NCBI GenBank assembly: GCA_002633005.1
Contig: NMRA01000114.1
Coordinates: 589,237-653,236, forward strand
DNA: 64,000 nucleotides
Reading direction: 5' to 3'
Origin: Phoronis australis
Taxonomy: Eukaryota; Phoronida; Phoronidae
The notes below the pieces were generated by a model that saw nothing but the letters and a program-made list of their open reading frames with translations, did not search any database and was not told the origin of the DNA. Positions 23,501-33,250 of the stretch are shown here, in pieces. Made by a program: the position numbers and the translations under genes. Within the stretch, counting starts at the first letter, position 1, and every line of letters begins with the position of its first letter.

Positions 23501-26500
23501 TTTTAAGATCTGATCTATGCCATAACTAACATAACGGGGCAATGAGTCTGGACATTTGGAATAATGTTAGCTTTTGAAATATGAAAAAAGGACAAATTTG
23601 GCAATTATTTTTGTCCAAAAGTGGTGAGGTGTTACCATATTAACTATATTATTGAGTGAAATGTACTTTGAATGTGAATGTTATAGTTAGCGACTTGTGT
23701 ATTGGAGAACCAGGAAGCAATTTGTGACCTACATTACTGAGTCAGCTAACAATATTGATTTGAAAAAATTTCATGTGGACAATAATATCTTAACAAATCT
23801 ATTTCTTGTCATTTAAGAAAGTATGTGTGATAAGTATCGCGTATGTTGTGGAGTTCTCATAAGGTTGATGTGATCACAGACTGTGATATTTTTGAGACTG
23901 TTTTATATTCAAAACTACATCATTTTGTTTTTCTATTGATGTATTTTATTAAAATTGGAACTATTGCTCTGTTTCATTATTTTTCTGAGGTTCGTTGCAC
24001 GCTTTATCTTGTTATAAATGTGTTACTCCCGTGATTTTACTTGTTTCTGTGTTTGAGATTACAATACACATTTATAGCACATATCTTGTTGTGTATTAAT
24101 GTCAGTATCGTAAACACAAAGTGAAAATCTTTAACAAATGTTTGACATGTGTCAGAAAAAACAACTGCATCAGTTTCCCGTAATATCTCCATGATAGCAA
24201 GTAGTAGCATATATTAAAGAAAACAACAATGGTTTTAAGTCGACTTGACATGTTTCGGTGTCATTTATTCAAACACCATCATCAGAAGAGAGAATACAGT
24301 GGCCACCTAGCTAGGCCCAGCAACAAGTGATGAAGCACAGATACAGTCAGTTACAGGGAGTGACAATAAACTAGACCAACAATGACAACCTGTTATGTGT
24401 TTAAATTTTATACCTTTGTTCTTTTATTTTTTCCTAACTTAAAATAATCCATCTTGTCACATGTCTTCAAGTCTATATTTACTTGCCATCACTCCTATTT
24501 GAACTTTTTGCTAAAATAAAAGAAACCCAAAGGCATGGGAAAGGTAGAGCTCATTGTCCAATATACAAAAAATCCAAAAAATGGATATAGTTCTTGAGCT
24601 CGCACTGGTGCATGGTGATATCAAGTCCCAGAATGAAGATCAGTATTTATGCGTTTGAGAGAAACCAAACCCTCCACTTAAATATTTGAATCCAATTGAT
24701 CACATGAGAAAATGATTACATGCTGTCAGCTTTCACCAAACTCTATGCTGATTAAGTAATGTAGCACATGACAAGAGCACTTTGTTCTTATATTGTAAAC
24801 ATTAGAATAAAACAATACTTTTTGCAGTGAATCCTTAACAGGAAATATCATCCTCACCACCTAGTTGGAGATATCATCCTCACCTAAAGTGCCTTGCCTG
24901 TTCTACATGTATGATGCTGGACCACAACTCCAACAATTATGACAAGTTGGTGGTAGCCCGGGTCATGTTCAGAGGGGAACCTAGACTTAAATCTGTGTAT
25001 TTTAAAAACCAGGTTACTCAACAGCACGAAACATGTTTCAAACTTTTCCATACTATGGAAGAAAATGATATGCGGCTCCTAACAGACCATTTGGGCATTG
25101 TCAAGTGAAAAAGACTTTCAAAGGGTTTATCCACCATCCAAGTCAGGTTAGGGCTGGTACACATGTGCCCTTAAGCAATCCATGATGCAAATTAATATGT
25201 AATGCATGTTTACATATTCAATAAATAGTAAAAAACTGTAAATTGTACCTTATTTTGTCTGGAATTACCAGAGATTGGAGACTTTAAGAATAGTTTGTTT
25301 TTATTTTACAGATTATGGGTCATATGGATGTTATTTCATTTATATCAGATGGATTCAACATCTATTTTCCCATTGCCATAGTGTTACTGTGTATCGCCAC
25401 ACTTTTCCACCTGGGCAGTAGGTGTCTCCACTGTCTGGGTTTCCAACAGTTTATCGGTGACGATGACATGACTCAAGAGTTGATTGACGAGGGTAGAGAG
25501 CTGATCAAAAGAGGTCAGTGTCTGTTGTATCTCATCACATAAAGAGCTTACCAAGTGACATTTTGTGCGAAGTGATTTCATTGCGATTATCCAACTGGAT
25601 GGATTACCCATGAGCCTTCATGTCAACTCATGGAATCCAGCTATGTTTGTCATATCACGTGAGTTATAGCTTGGCTTCAAAATATCTGTCATAGTTAGCA
25701 GACAGTCCTGGGTTCACGCCCCGGTCAGGACAGAGATCTTTTCAGACTTAATTATAGGTCACGTGATATGATCTACATACGGCATGTTAGACGAGTGGTA
25801 ACTATCATTTACATAAACATTTGCTTCGCCGTTTCATACCGTGATGTTTTGGTTATTAAGACCACATTTAATTCTTTGCCATTGTGCTTGTATGTAAATG
25901 TATGCTATACAACCAGCCTTCATCTTCACAGAGAGGCGGAGAATTGAAAGACGGGATGCCGCTACTGAGCGAAAGAAAGTATGGGATGATAAATTTGGTT
26001 ACCTACGCAGCGCCAACACTGACACTAGTGATAGCGAACGAGAACGTAGACCTAAAAAAAGTAAGGGAGGAACAACTAAGTTTAAACAGTACGGTAAAAA
26101 TTCTCCAGTTTTGGACAGTCTAAAATTTGGGACTTGGAAATTCAAGCAAAAATTAATTTTCTTGATTATTAAGTTTGGGGCACGATTTTGGTGTTCGTCA
26201 TATTTCTCAAATTTCAGTCCATATTGTGTTCACATCTAGACGAATGAATGTTTTTCATCGACTGTACTTTTTGAATTTAGGATGCCCAAAATAATTACTA
26301 TTTTTAAAATTTGGCACAAGTTCTGACCCTGAGCAAAATAATTAATTTTCCTGTCCCAAACTGGAGAATTGTTGCTGTAGTAATAAAAAGAATGACAATT
26401 CTTTCATAGTGCCTTATCAGAAGCAACATTTTTATTTAGCAGACTATTTTGTTGAATTTGTTACCTTTTAGATTATGATACATACACAGAGACTATGCAA

Positions 26501-27466
26501 GACCTAATGGAACCGGGTTACTTGGTGGAACTTTTTTGAAATTTGGAAGATATGTTCTTCTTAAGCAAAGGATGCTGCCTGTTCATTATAGACAGATCTG
26601 ATGTGTTACGCGTCCGTTTAATTTGTAATACTTTCGTATTCATTTGTTGGGTTCTGCCTCTTTATCTGCCAAATCCTTCAAAAGTTTTTTCATTTTTGGC
26701 GAGTGCTCCTTTTGAGGAAAGCATTTATGAACAAATCGATTTTCAAGCACATTCGTTTAATGCTGTTTCCCAAGTAGCAATTTTTTATTTTCTCTTAGCT
26801 CTCCTTCCTTGATACTTCTGTTGTAAAGTCAGCGTGTATTTTCCTGCCAAGGATCTAAAGACTCACATTTTCAGTGGCTTTTTTGTCTGTCATCTTGACA
26901 TTAGTACTTGCTTGTCATATAGTTAGCATTTACACTTTTAGTCAAACTTTAATGTTTTGTTTTTGTGTATTTGATGTAATGCTAGTTGGACATACTAGCT
27001 ATGTCGTTGTCAGATTACAATTTACAATCTGTTGAAGAATACTGTTTGTAGTCCCAAGATTTTGTTCACAAACTTAATTTTGATAAACTCAACAAGACAG
27101 CATTGAAATGTCCCTTTCATTATTTTTGAATAATACACACTCTTTGAAATATTTTCCGCCCTGGAACAGGGCATTGGCATCATTTCATACATATTCATTT
27201 TTATTTTTCTAGTACCAAGGGGTCTCAAGCCTTCCAGGTATGGCGAATCAGATCGTTCTGAGCTTCTAGCTAGTGCTGATCCCATCGACTTCACAGGCAA
27301 CGAGTCCATCGAAGACCTGCAGAATGGTCTGACCCAAGACTACAACAGCATCCAAGACAACTTAAGTCGACCAACAGACTATCGTGGTACAAGGGAGGAC
27401 AGTAGGCCGGGGAGATTCTCCATAAATAGACCCAGTGCCAAAAAAGGGATCTTTGACGATGTCTGA
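8336..27466 (+). CDS. LMBRD2: LMBR1 domain-containing protein 2 (13 coding exons, 734 aa)
   Basis: Multipass membrane protein of the LMBR1/limb-region family. Vertebrate LMBRD2 is reported as a regulator of beta2-adrenergic receptor signalling. Exons: 8336-8509, 8765-9033, 10666-10833, 11171-11381, 12072-12146, 12564-12684, 13616-13783, 16042-16223, 16838-16971, 18969-19086, 25312-25513, 25932-26060, 27213-27466. All junctions keep frame with GT-AG signals, giving 734 codons plus TGA, against about 695 in human. Diagnostic blocks are LLHRYGN near the N terminus, [68 protein letters not shown] and a C-terminal IFDDV. A charged cytoplasmic coil (about residues 255-340) and an Arg/Glu-rich tail (600-680) match the family plan. 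The extra length is mainly a Thr/Pro/Asn-rich loop in exon 2 and the tail. Introns host other elements, including a whole lectin gene. Confidence 0.95.
8765..9033 (+). CDS. LMBRD2: LMBRD2 exon 2 (residues 59-148)
   Basis: Follows a TATTACAG acceptor. Encodes a long extracytoplasmic loop rich in Thr, Asn and Pro with several N-x-S/T sequons, then the conserved [13 protein letters not shown]. Ends in phase 2 before GTAAGG. Confidence 0.9.
9533..9612 (+). repeat. Perfect 40-bp tandem duplication in LMBRD2 intron 2
   Basis: The 40-base unit beginning ACGTTGGGACTTAGTTATTC and ending with a CATGCATGC palindrome occurs twice with no difference (9533-9572 and 9573-9612). Identity implies a recent event. 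Confidence 0.95.
10069..10202 (+). repeat. Diverged tandem duplication of about 67 bp in LMBRD2 intron 2
   Basis: Two adjacent units share CTGGTCCCCC at the start, CCGCCTC/TGCCTCCTCTC-GCATGG in the middle and GACCCATAAC at the end, with substitutions and small indels between them. Confidence 0.8.
10666..10833 (+). CDS. LMBRD2: LMBRD2 exon 3 (residues 148-204)
   Basis: The acceptor TTCTGTTCAG supplies the G that completes Trp148. Encodes the conserved [11 protein letters not shown] segment and a hydrophobic helix ending [12 protein letters not shown], with donor GTAAGT. Confidence 0.9.
11171..11381 (+). CDS. LMBRD2: LMBRD2 exon 4 (residues 204-274)
   Basis: Encodes the family signature [20 protein letters not shown] followed by the start of the cytoplasmic coiled segment ([17 protein letters not shown]). 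The donor is GTATTC, which is less typical. Confidence 0.9.
12072..12146 (+). CDS. LMBRD2: LMBRD2 exon 5 (residues 275-299)
   Basis: A short 75-base exon encoding the conserved IKYNHPLRK block between TTTTCCAG and GTAAGG. Confidence 0.9.
12564..12684 (+). CDS. LMBRD2: LMBRD2 exon 6 (residues 300-340)
   Basis: Encodes CPDNF...MDDYEDY...[12 protein letters not shown], aligning with the same stretch of vertebrate LMBRD2. Acceptor TGTCCCAG, donor GTAAGT in phase 1. Confidence 0.9.
13290..13430 (+). mobile_element. Retroelement remnant: GIY-YIG-type C-terminal tail (Penelope-like)
   Basis: Part of an open frame running from 12963 to 13430 inside LMBRD2 intron 6. The final 45 residues, with [25 protein letters not shown] and LPAVYSDLL, match the pattern that ends many Penelope-like and related reverse-transcriptase polyproteins after the GIY-YIG nuclease (K/R-EAI.I....P.LNRD.G..LP..YD.LL). 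The upstream part of the frame is not recognised. This is a fragment with no reverse transcriptase around it. Confidence 0.5.
13616..13783 (+). CDS. LMBRD2: LMBRD2 exon 7 (residues 340-396)
   Basis: Encodes [17 protein letters not shown], a cytoplasmic segment conserved with vertebrates, and a more variable stretch after it. Acceptor AATCTGCAG, donor GTATGG in phase 1. Confidence 0.9.
14218..14766. mobile_element. MITE-like element, 549 bp, in LMBRD2 intron 7
   Basis: The element starts AGGGCTGTTCCAGTAAAATC and ends with the complement ...GATTTTGCTGGAACAGCCCT, giving terminal inverted repeats of about 23 bases with one or two mismatches. The interior carries several diverged copies of an ACCACCCGTAATTTTT-like word on the plus strand. 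There is no transposase. The flanks end in TA on the left and begin AA on the right, so the target duplication is unclear. Confidence 0.8.
16042..16223 (+). CDS. LMBRD2: LMBRD2 exon 8 (residues 396-456)
   Basis: Encodes [11 protein letters not shown], two membrane segments and the block VVWSE...[13 protein letters not shown], ending YLYIE before GTGAGT. Confidence 0.92.
16838..16971 (+). CDS. LMBRD2: LMBRD2 exon 9 (residues 457-501)
   Basis: Encodes [28 protein letters not shown], one of the most conserved stretches of the family. Acceptor TTTTCAG, donor GTGAGT in phase 2. Confidence 0.93.
18969..19086 (+). CDS. LMBRD2: LMBRD2 exon 10 (residues 501-540)
   Basis: Begins by completing Met501 and encodes [16 protein letters not shown], ending TFYTQ before GTAGGT. 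The following 6.2-kb intron (19087-25311) holds the C-type lectin gene. Confidence 0.93.
20646..20653 (+). promoter_or_regulatory. TATA box of the nested C-type lectin gene
   Basis: TATAAATA stands 64 bases before the lectin ATG (20717), which would place the start of transcription near 20,675 and leave a leader of about 40 bases. A dedicated TATA promoter suggests that the lectin is transcribed independently of its host gene. Confidence 0.6.
20717..21269 (+). CDS. C-type lectin exon 1 (signal peptide, stalk, most of CTLD)
   Basis: Open from ATG 20717. Leaves the domain at NWKSG before GTGAGT. Unspliced reading would stop at about 21334 and lose three of the six domain cysteines. Confidence 0.88.
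20717..22843 (+). CDS. Secreted C-type lectin-like protein (2 exons, 221 aa), nested in LMBRD2
   Basis: Exons are 20717-21269 (residues 1-185) and 22731-22843, joined in phase 1 with GTGAGT and TTGTTTCAG. Residues 1-22 form a signal peptide. Residues 30-95 are a Met/Thr/Leu-rich helical stalk ([25 protein letters not shown]). The C-type lectin domain runs from Cys97 to Ile221 with six cysteines (97, 108, 125, 194, 211, 219), the long-form arrangement. Family marks are [29 protein letters not shown] and the final SICEI. The EPN or QPD calcium/sugar motif is absent (RPS at 186-188) and WND is replaced by WSH (206-208), so classical calcium-dependent sugar binding is doubtful. The role is probably extracellular recognition. 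It lies wholly inside LMBRD2 intron 10 on the same strand. Confidence 0.88.
22731..22843 (+). CDS. C-type lectin exon 2 (CTLD C-terminus)
   Basis: Acceptor TTTGTTTCAG, then 36 residues carrying the last three cysteines (LCLKT, HACSG, SICEI) and TGA at 22841-22843. Confidence 0.88.
24181..24395 (-). repeat. Dispersed repeat with hammerhead-like core (copy 1)
   Basis: Aligns over about 210 bases with 40571-40790 in the same orientation: the CTCCATGATAGCAAGTAG block, the GACATGTTTCGGTGTC block, the CAAACACCATCATCAG block, GGCCACCTAGCT and GACAATAAACTAGACC. On the minus strand the centre reads CTGATGA (24285-24279), a GGTGT/ACACC stem, GAAAC (24256-24252) and ATGTC ending at 24247. The order resembles a hammerhead ribozyme core as found in Penelope-like elements and retrozymes. 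Confidence 0.7.
25312..25513 (+). CDS. LMBRD2: LMBRD2 exon 11 (residues 541-608)
   Basis: Encodes [11 protein letters not shown], a membrane segment, and [20 protein letters not shown], a very conserved block of the family. Acceptor TATTTTACAG, donor GTCAGT (unusual C at +3) in phase 1. Confidence 0.93.
25693..25745 (+). repeat. Possible tRNA-like (SINE) 3' segment
   Basis: CTGGGTTCACGCCCCGG has the shape of a tRNA T-arm and contains a B-box-like GGTTCACGCC. No matching D-arm or acceptor stem is visible, so this is not a tRNA gene. At most it is a decayed SINE head in LMBRD2 intron 11. Confidence 0.25.
25932..26060 (+). CDS. LMBRD2: LMBRD2 exon 12 (residues 608-651)
   Basis: Encodes the Arg/Glu/Lys-rich cytoplasmic tail [18 protein letters not shown]...[11 protein letters not shown]. 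Acceptor CTTCACAG, donor GTAAGG. Lower conservation is expected in this part. Confidence 0.85.
26090..26380. repeat. Palindromic dispersed repeat, 'TTTGGGACA' family, copy 1
   Basis: Begins GGTAAAAATTCTCCAGTTTTGG and ends with the near-complement CCCAAACTGGAGAATT. The interior has AAAATTTGGGACTTGGAAATT and TTTTCTTGATTAT words shared with copies at 27790, 50806 and 51136. Lies in LMBRD2 intron 12. Non-coding, with terminal inverted repeats, so a MITE-like origin is likely. Confidence 0.7.
27213..27466 (+). CDS. LMBRD2: LMBRD2 exon 13 (residues 651-734, stop)
   Basis: Acceptor TATTTTTCTAG. Encodes a hydrophilic tail with [15 protein letters not shown], matching the vertebrate ELLQDAEPLDF region, and ends GIFDDV-TGA, like the vertebrate IFNDV. 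Confidence 0.9.
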
Positions 27467-27489
27467 TGCAGGAAATGTGGCTCAAGCCC

Positions 27490-27546
27490 ACGAGAGATTC
27501 TCATAAATTGGCCGAAGGCATAGAAAGGATCTTTGGTTATGTTTGG
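27490..27546 (+). repeat. Diverged copy of the LMBRD2 C-terminal coding segment in its 3' UTR
   Basis: Lies 81 bases after the equivalent coding stretch (27409-27466). Shared pieces are GAGATTCTC-CATAAAT, AAGGCA/AGTGCCA, GAAAGGATCTTTG and ATGTTTG/ATGTCTG. It is out of use because the stop codon precedes it. Confidence 0.6.
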
Positions 27547-27789
27547 CTCTGAGAACTTTAGTATACAGTATCCAGCCAGCCGTATAGTTGTTAAGGGAAT
27601 GTTTTCTCTTGGTTTCAATCGAGACATGAAAATCATGGGCTGAAGGCTGATTAAGGGTAATTTAGGAACTGGTTCTCAAGGTTTCAGTGTCACAAATCGT
27701 CGCAACCAATCGTAAAAAGTGAGAGATCGTCTGCTATTGTCAGGATGTTGCTCAAATTAGAGAGGTGTTGTCAATGCTGTCAATATTCT

Positions 27790-28080
27790 GGTAAAAAATT
27801 CTCCAATTTTGGACGGTGAGAAATTAATTACTTTTCTCAAGGCTGCAGGTTCCACCAGATTTTGTAAATGTGCAATACTGGCTGTCCCAAATTGAAGAAT
27901 CAGTCAAAAATACGGAAAATTAAATGCAAAGTCTACTTTTTCAGACTCTATTGACACAAAACGCTTTATCCTAAATTTGAGAAACATTATGAATGCCAAA
28001 ATTGTTCATGTTTCAATTTTCAGAATCAAGAAAATTCAGTTTCTTCTGGAATATGGTGTCCCAGATTTATGAGAGAATGT
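27790..28080. repeat. Palindromic dispersed repeat, 'TTTGGGACA' family, copy 2
   Basis: Opens GGTAAAAAATTCTCCAATTTTGG and contains CTGTCCCAAATTGAAGAAT and TTCAGAATCAAGAAAATTCAG words. It is more degraded than the other copies, and the right end is uncertain. Confidence 0.5.
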
Positions 28081-31000
28081 TGACCGCAAGGGCATGTTTC
28101 GCAATCTTGTTCGTTACGATAGCGTGGCTCATTGGGAGTATGCAGACGGGTGTCTGAACATGACTATTTTGAGTGACAAAACACAAGCAAAGTCTTGTAG
28201 GACAATCACTGTGTATGGATAGAGGTCTAGAAGTTGTATTCAAACTGATACAAAATCGTTAAGGTTATGTAAGACCCTATCAACAAGTCTTTGGATTTAA
28301 CCAAATTTTACAAACTTATAGATGTTAACTCAGTGAAAGTTAACATATTGTGTAAGCGGAATACTTGCAGAATCTGATTTTTAACTTTAAAACGAATTTC
28401 CTGAAAATTGGTTACGTGACCATGCCTTTTCTATGACATGTAGCAAAACAATGGCAACAATAACGTAACTTATTTGGTTTTAAACGTTCAAGATGAAGCC
28501 GCAAAAGGACTGTTAGAGTTTTCTACATTAATATGTTGTTTTTGTTTTATTTAAATATTGACTTTGTCACAAAAACAAAAAGGTTCATTTTCGGAAAATT
28601 CCTTCTCAAAAGCGGAACATTTCAAAAACAACTTTTTACAGCATTTTACGAGGGTCTTGCATAACCTTGATGAAAAATTGGAGTTTGCAAACGAGGCTTA
28701 ATAGGAGTCTAAAGCATTGCATCTTTTTCACGAGTGCGCTTAAAAATGGGGAAAAATTCTGTTTTTAGGACACTGTGGCAGCCAAGAGGAACTTTATTTT
28801 GTGGAATTTTTCAAAACATGTACTTTTCAAGAATAATTAAGTTTGTTCTTAGCATGGTTTTGTTTGGTATTGCTGTCACCATACAACTGGTAAAATTTAG
28901 AACATTTGCATTGATGCTGTAAACATCTGAAAAATAGAGAGGTAGCTACTTTTTAGCAGTTATTTTGTCCCAAATTGGAAGTATCATTACTGATTGGTGC
29001 ATGACAAGAAATTTCTTGTTTGCGTTCTATAGTTGTAGCTGTATGCTTCCTACGGGTTAGAAGTGAAACCATTGTAGGTTATTGATCATAGCCTGGTCAA
29101 GACGTTTATTGTCACCTTTTGGACAATGGCTAACTGAAATCTGACCATGGGGTTTTATGTAGATAAGGTGGTAACAAGTACAATACATTATTGCATCTTG
29201 GGAAATCTCAAGTTGGCGAAAGATCAAGACAGATTCTTAAATTTTTATGGAGAACTACTCCATCCAGGTTAGAAACGGACCATTTCACAGTGATGCAATT
29301 TATCGAGTCAAAAATAATTTGTCGGAATGGAACTCTCCGGTTTTAGATTTGATATAATAAACCGCATCGTTGTCATCTTATCTGAAGAAATTGTCCCCAT
29401 TTTTGACCAGTACGGAGTAGTGAGACGGGATGTCCAAATATAATCGTCGTGTTACCAGAAGGGGGCTCTGTATAACATTGAGCATATGCATGTTCGTCAC
29501 TTTATTGGTGCTATACATTGAGTAGAGAGGGTAACGGAGTAAGCTATGGTTATTCATGAATGATGCCTGTTTTCCAATTGCATCAACTGCTATTAAATTG
29601 AAGCGAATAAGAGCCAGGCATTAGGCAATGGTACATGATCAATGTTATCTCAAATAACAAAATTCCAGTTGAAAATGGTGGCCAGCTAAATATTCTAAGT
29701 ATTGTTTGTCCATTAACTTGCCACGGTACTTCTACCAATTTGTGTTGGCTGTGATAAGATCATTTGGAAATTTAAATCTGACTTGGTATTTACCAGTACT
29801 TGCCAATGGGTTTTCTGTCACTGAAAAATACCCTTGGAACATTTGCCTGACTTGATCTGGAATGGAAAAATTAAATCACAATTCTCTTAAGCTGTGGCTT
29901 CATAAAAGTAAGAAGAAAAACGTGTCTGATACAGCCGCAAGTTCAGAAAGCTATTTGTCTTCAGAATATATTTTGAAATTTTTCATTTTCTTGAATTTGA
30001 TTTAGGGGCCATTCAAGTTGTTTGTTACTTTTTTATGTTTATTATGGGAAATGTCATTATAATTTAATGGAGTTAAGCCCAGAAAGTGCAAAAAATTATT
30101 TTGGTTGCTTTTGAGACTAGATTCAATATGAGGTGGATTTATTCTAATTAGCATTGCTGGCTTGACTCAACTCTGTGGGTGTTAAAAGGGGACAAATTTA
30201 TTTACATTCCTGATTGGTACTTGTATTTTTAGGGTAAGCGGTGTTTTGTTTTTGATTTTCTGTATGATCTGTGTTGTTTAATATTGGTGTGCAATTATTA
30301 TTTATGATCTTTTTCTGTTTTGTGTATAGTTACAACCATGACAAACTGACAGGACATCCTTCTTAGCAGTCACAGTAGAAGCAGTCTGTGTATGTAGGAA
30401 GTGCTTTTGGACTTTGACTTTTAGATTCCGTCTTAAATGCTGTGACTAGCTTATGAAGTCTTAAAATTGTGCTATAAACCAGTTTTCTACCTTTTGAGTT
30501 GGACAAATTAGTGTGAGTTTTCAAATTCTGTGGAAGCAGCTCGTTCCTTACAGAGCCTTAGAATTGATTCATTGTGGCTTGAAGATGTGGGTGGTGCTTA
30601 AAATTATCCCTTGGGTCAAGGCCACTTACTAAAGACAGGTCACCACATGCCCAGTGTCACTGGTATTGGGAGTGAAAACAAATTGTGACCAGTTTTGTCA
30701 TGATAAGTGCTCGAAATCACTAACACTGTGACACATGTAGCAAGTTTGTAACAGCTTTGAAGATGTATTTTCATGCTCCTAAACTATGCTAATGTATAGC
30801 AGGAACTAAACAGTAATGCTATTTGAGTATCATCTACGCTAAATTGACAACTTGTAAATGTGCAAACAAAAAATTCTGTAAATAGGTGACCTTTGCACTA
30901 ATGACGTAGCTACTTTGGGGGCTCGCATAGCCCTCATTGTGTAGTGTTATTCACCATGTCATGATTCTTACTGGACACGGTTGAGTGATCTACCGCTGAT

Positions 31001-32756
31001 GATTTTCGACACAAAAGTCCTTCTTAAAAGCATTTGGCAATTTTGAACTTCATATTCACATCGTCGCTGTATGTTCTGTTTCTAACTAATTTGACCAAGC
31101 AATCACAGAGATAAAGAATTAGCGTGCAAATTCCACTTTAAAGCTTCGGCATGTCAGTAACAGTTCAGGGGATTCTAGTGGGCCGATTTAGCAACGTGTC
31201 AAACGTGAGGAAATATGCTTTGCTCAATGAAATTTACAGTAGGACGTAAGGGGCAGATTGTTTGTACTGCTCTGTTGAGTCTTAGCCCACCATAGACATC
31301 ATGTCTATGTAGCCCGTGTTTGAGGCACGTGGGCTGAGAAATCGAAACTAAATGTGCAGCATACATAAAAATAATTGGGCAAGGTGACCCGAATTTATCT
31401 TTCCTGCTCACTATGACCACAAGCGGAATTCTTTCTGAAGTGCACTGTTGTCGGATTATTTTTCGTGAATATTGTACAGTGGGGAGACGTAGTTTGACAT
31501 CAGGGCAGCCGGGTGTGCATCGTTTTCACAGACTGTCCAGGTTTAGTTAATAAATCTGTTTATATATAATGTATTTTGTTTTCTACTTATTGGCTGATCT
31601 TTGTGTGCTACTCTATTTAATCATGTGGTCGTTAAATGTGCAATTACCTTTCATTGGGTTGAATGGTGAGAAATTTGATTAAAATTGGATGCCAAAACAT
31701 TGCGTTTTAGTTCCGTTACGCGAAACCAGTGTTTAGCTCTGGGCCAGTAAAAAGCGGCTAACAACCCACCATCTACTCACACAAAAAAATTGTTTCAGAA
31801 ACACTTGACAAATTGTCCCGTAGTGAAATTGGAGGTGTTTTCAGGGCTGCAAAAGAAACGGGTTAGTTATTGCTTGTGTAAGAAGACTTTACAAATTGTC
31901 TTGTGGCGTGTCATTTTCGTACGCCATCTCGACTAATAATGAACTGCAGTTCTTTGTAAAGTGAAAAATCGCTTCTGGCCCAAATAAGGAACAAGTTAAA
32001 ACCATAACCAAGGTCTTTTTTGCAGTTGGGCGAGTCTGAGTAGCTAGCGACATTAGCTTATATAGTGAAGTTGGGTTGGGGTATTGGGACATTCTAAGAT
32101 GAAACGAATTCGAAATTGCTTAGTCGCAGTAGTATTCCTATGTAATATGTAGGATTACCTATTTACACTTGCGCTTCAATTCCAAGTTCGCCCACTGACG
32201 GCGGTGTGCAGATCTGATCGCACGAGTTCAGTAGCCAGGTCTGATATAAGGTCGATCATATGAAACAACCAGTAAACACCTTGGTATACATTTAAATTGT
32301 TGAACCAGGGTTTGGCGAAACAGACGGTTGAAATCCAACTTGAATTTTCTGTACATCGAAACTAGTCATTATCTTCGGTCAAAGCGGTGTATCCTTGAAT
32401 TCTCTATCAGTATAGTGGAAAACTTACTCGATGTCTCGGAAAAGTTTAAAAAGTTTGCGATCACAAGTGAATGACCTCAACGAGATTGTGGAAAAAAATG
32501 AAAATCGTGAAAACGTGTGTATTCTGGTTTCGATTTATAACTACGCGGGTTAAAACCGGTACACTAAGCTGTTTTAATTGCCCAATTGAAAACTTACAAA
32601 AGAAAGAAATCAGAAGTTTTCAATGGAAATTTTGACTTTCACCCCGTTTTTTAACAAGAAAAATCAACTAGTCACTCGCGCTACTGAATTAGCCTCCTGA
32701 GGCGCGCAGTGCTTTGAGTAAACACGTCCACAGAATACTTAACTGTATAAATTTCC

Positions 32757-33250
32757 TCACGAGTAATGATTCACACTTAACCAGTTCTTCGTGTTTTGAG
32801 GAAGCGGCAAGCTTTGGAATCGGTGCGGACGAGTGGACTGTCGGATTTCAAAGCGACACAGATGTTGCAGAGAGCGAACTTGGGCGAATCTTGATATCGA
32901 TTTCGTCAAACGAGTGTTATTAATCTGGCCGTGAAATTCCAAATCTATAAAGCCCTCAGTTAAATCTGCAATTGACATTCTTCCTGGTTACCACTGCCGT
33001 CAAAGACTAAGCAGAACTCTCCGTAACGTAGTGCAACTCGCGATCGGAAGCATATCAGTTTATTACCCGATTTTATACAGACGGTCACAGCATCTCTCTT
33101 CTTGCTGCTATCTCGCACTAAGAATGTTCCGTCCTCCGAGTTAGCAAGTTCAGCTTTCGTTTCTTCTAATGACAGTGGCCCCAATACCAGCCACATTTTG
33201 ACAGTTAATTTCAACAGCTCGTTGGTTATAATACACCTGATCTCAGACAT
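32757..33250 (-). pseudogene. SOCS2/CISH-like pseudogene (frameshifted)
   Basis: Paralogue of the intact gene 3.5 kb to its right. The SH2 part (MSEIRCIITNELLKL, GTFLVRDSS) and the SOCS box (SLQHLCRFEIRQSTRP...LPLPQNTKNWL..NHYS) are both recognisable but lie in different frames. Compared with the intact copy there is a 4-base insertion just before the codons for Trp-Tyr-Trp-Gly and a 1-base deletion in the G run just after them. Residues there read VKMWLVLGPLS in place of SKCGWYWGALS. A third shift near 32,975 puts the SOCS box out of frame. Sequencing error could explain one shift but is an unlikely cause of three. SOCS proteins recruit elongin B/C-cullin 5 to phosphotyrosine targets in JAK-STAT signalling, and this copy could not do so as written. 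Confidence 0.8.

Larger units (their letters stand above)
27467..32756. other. LMBRD2 3' UTR and intergenic region
   Basis: No gene recognised. It includes a copy of the palindromic repeat family (27790-28080) and a fragment of another dispersed repeat near 28,930-28,990. An AATAAA at 31549-31554 is followed by a T/G-rich stretch. It could be a distal poly(A) site for LMBRD2, but that would make a 3' UTR of about 4 kb. Confidence 0.4.

Noticed and set aside
25693-25745. A tRNA gene
   Set aside because: Only a T-arm-like piece is present, with no D-arm or acceptor stem.
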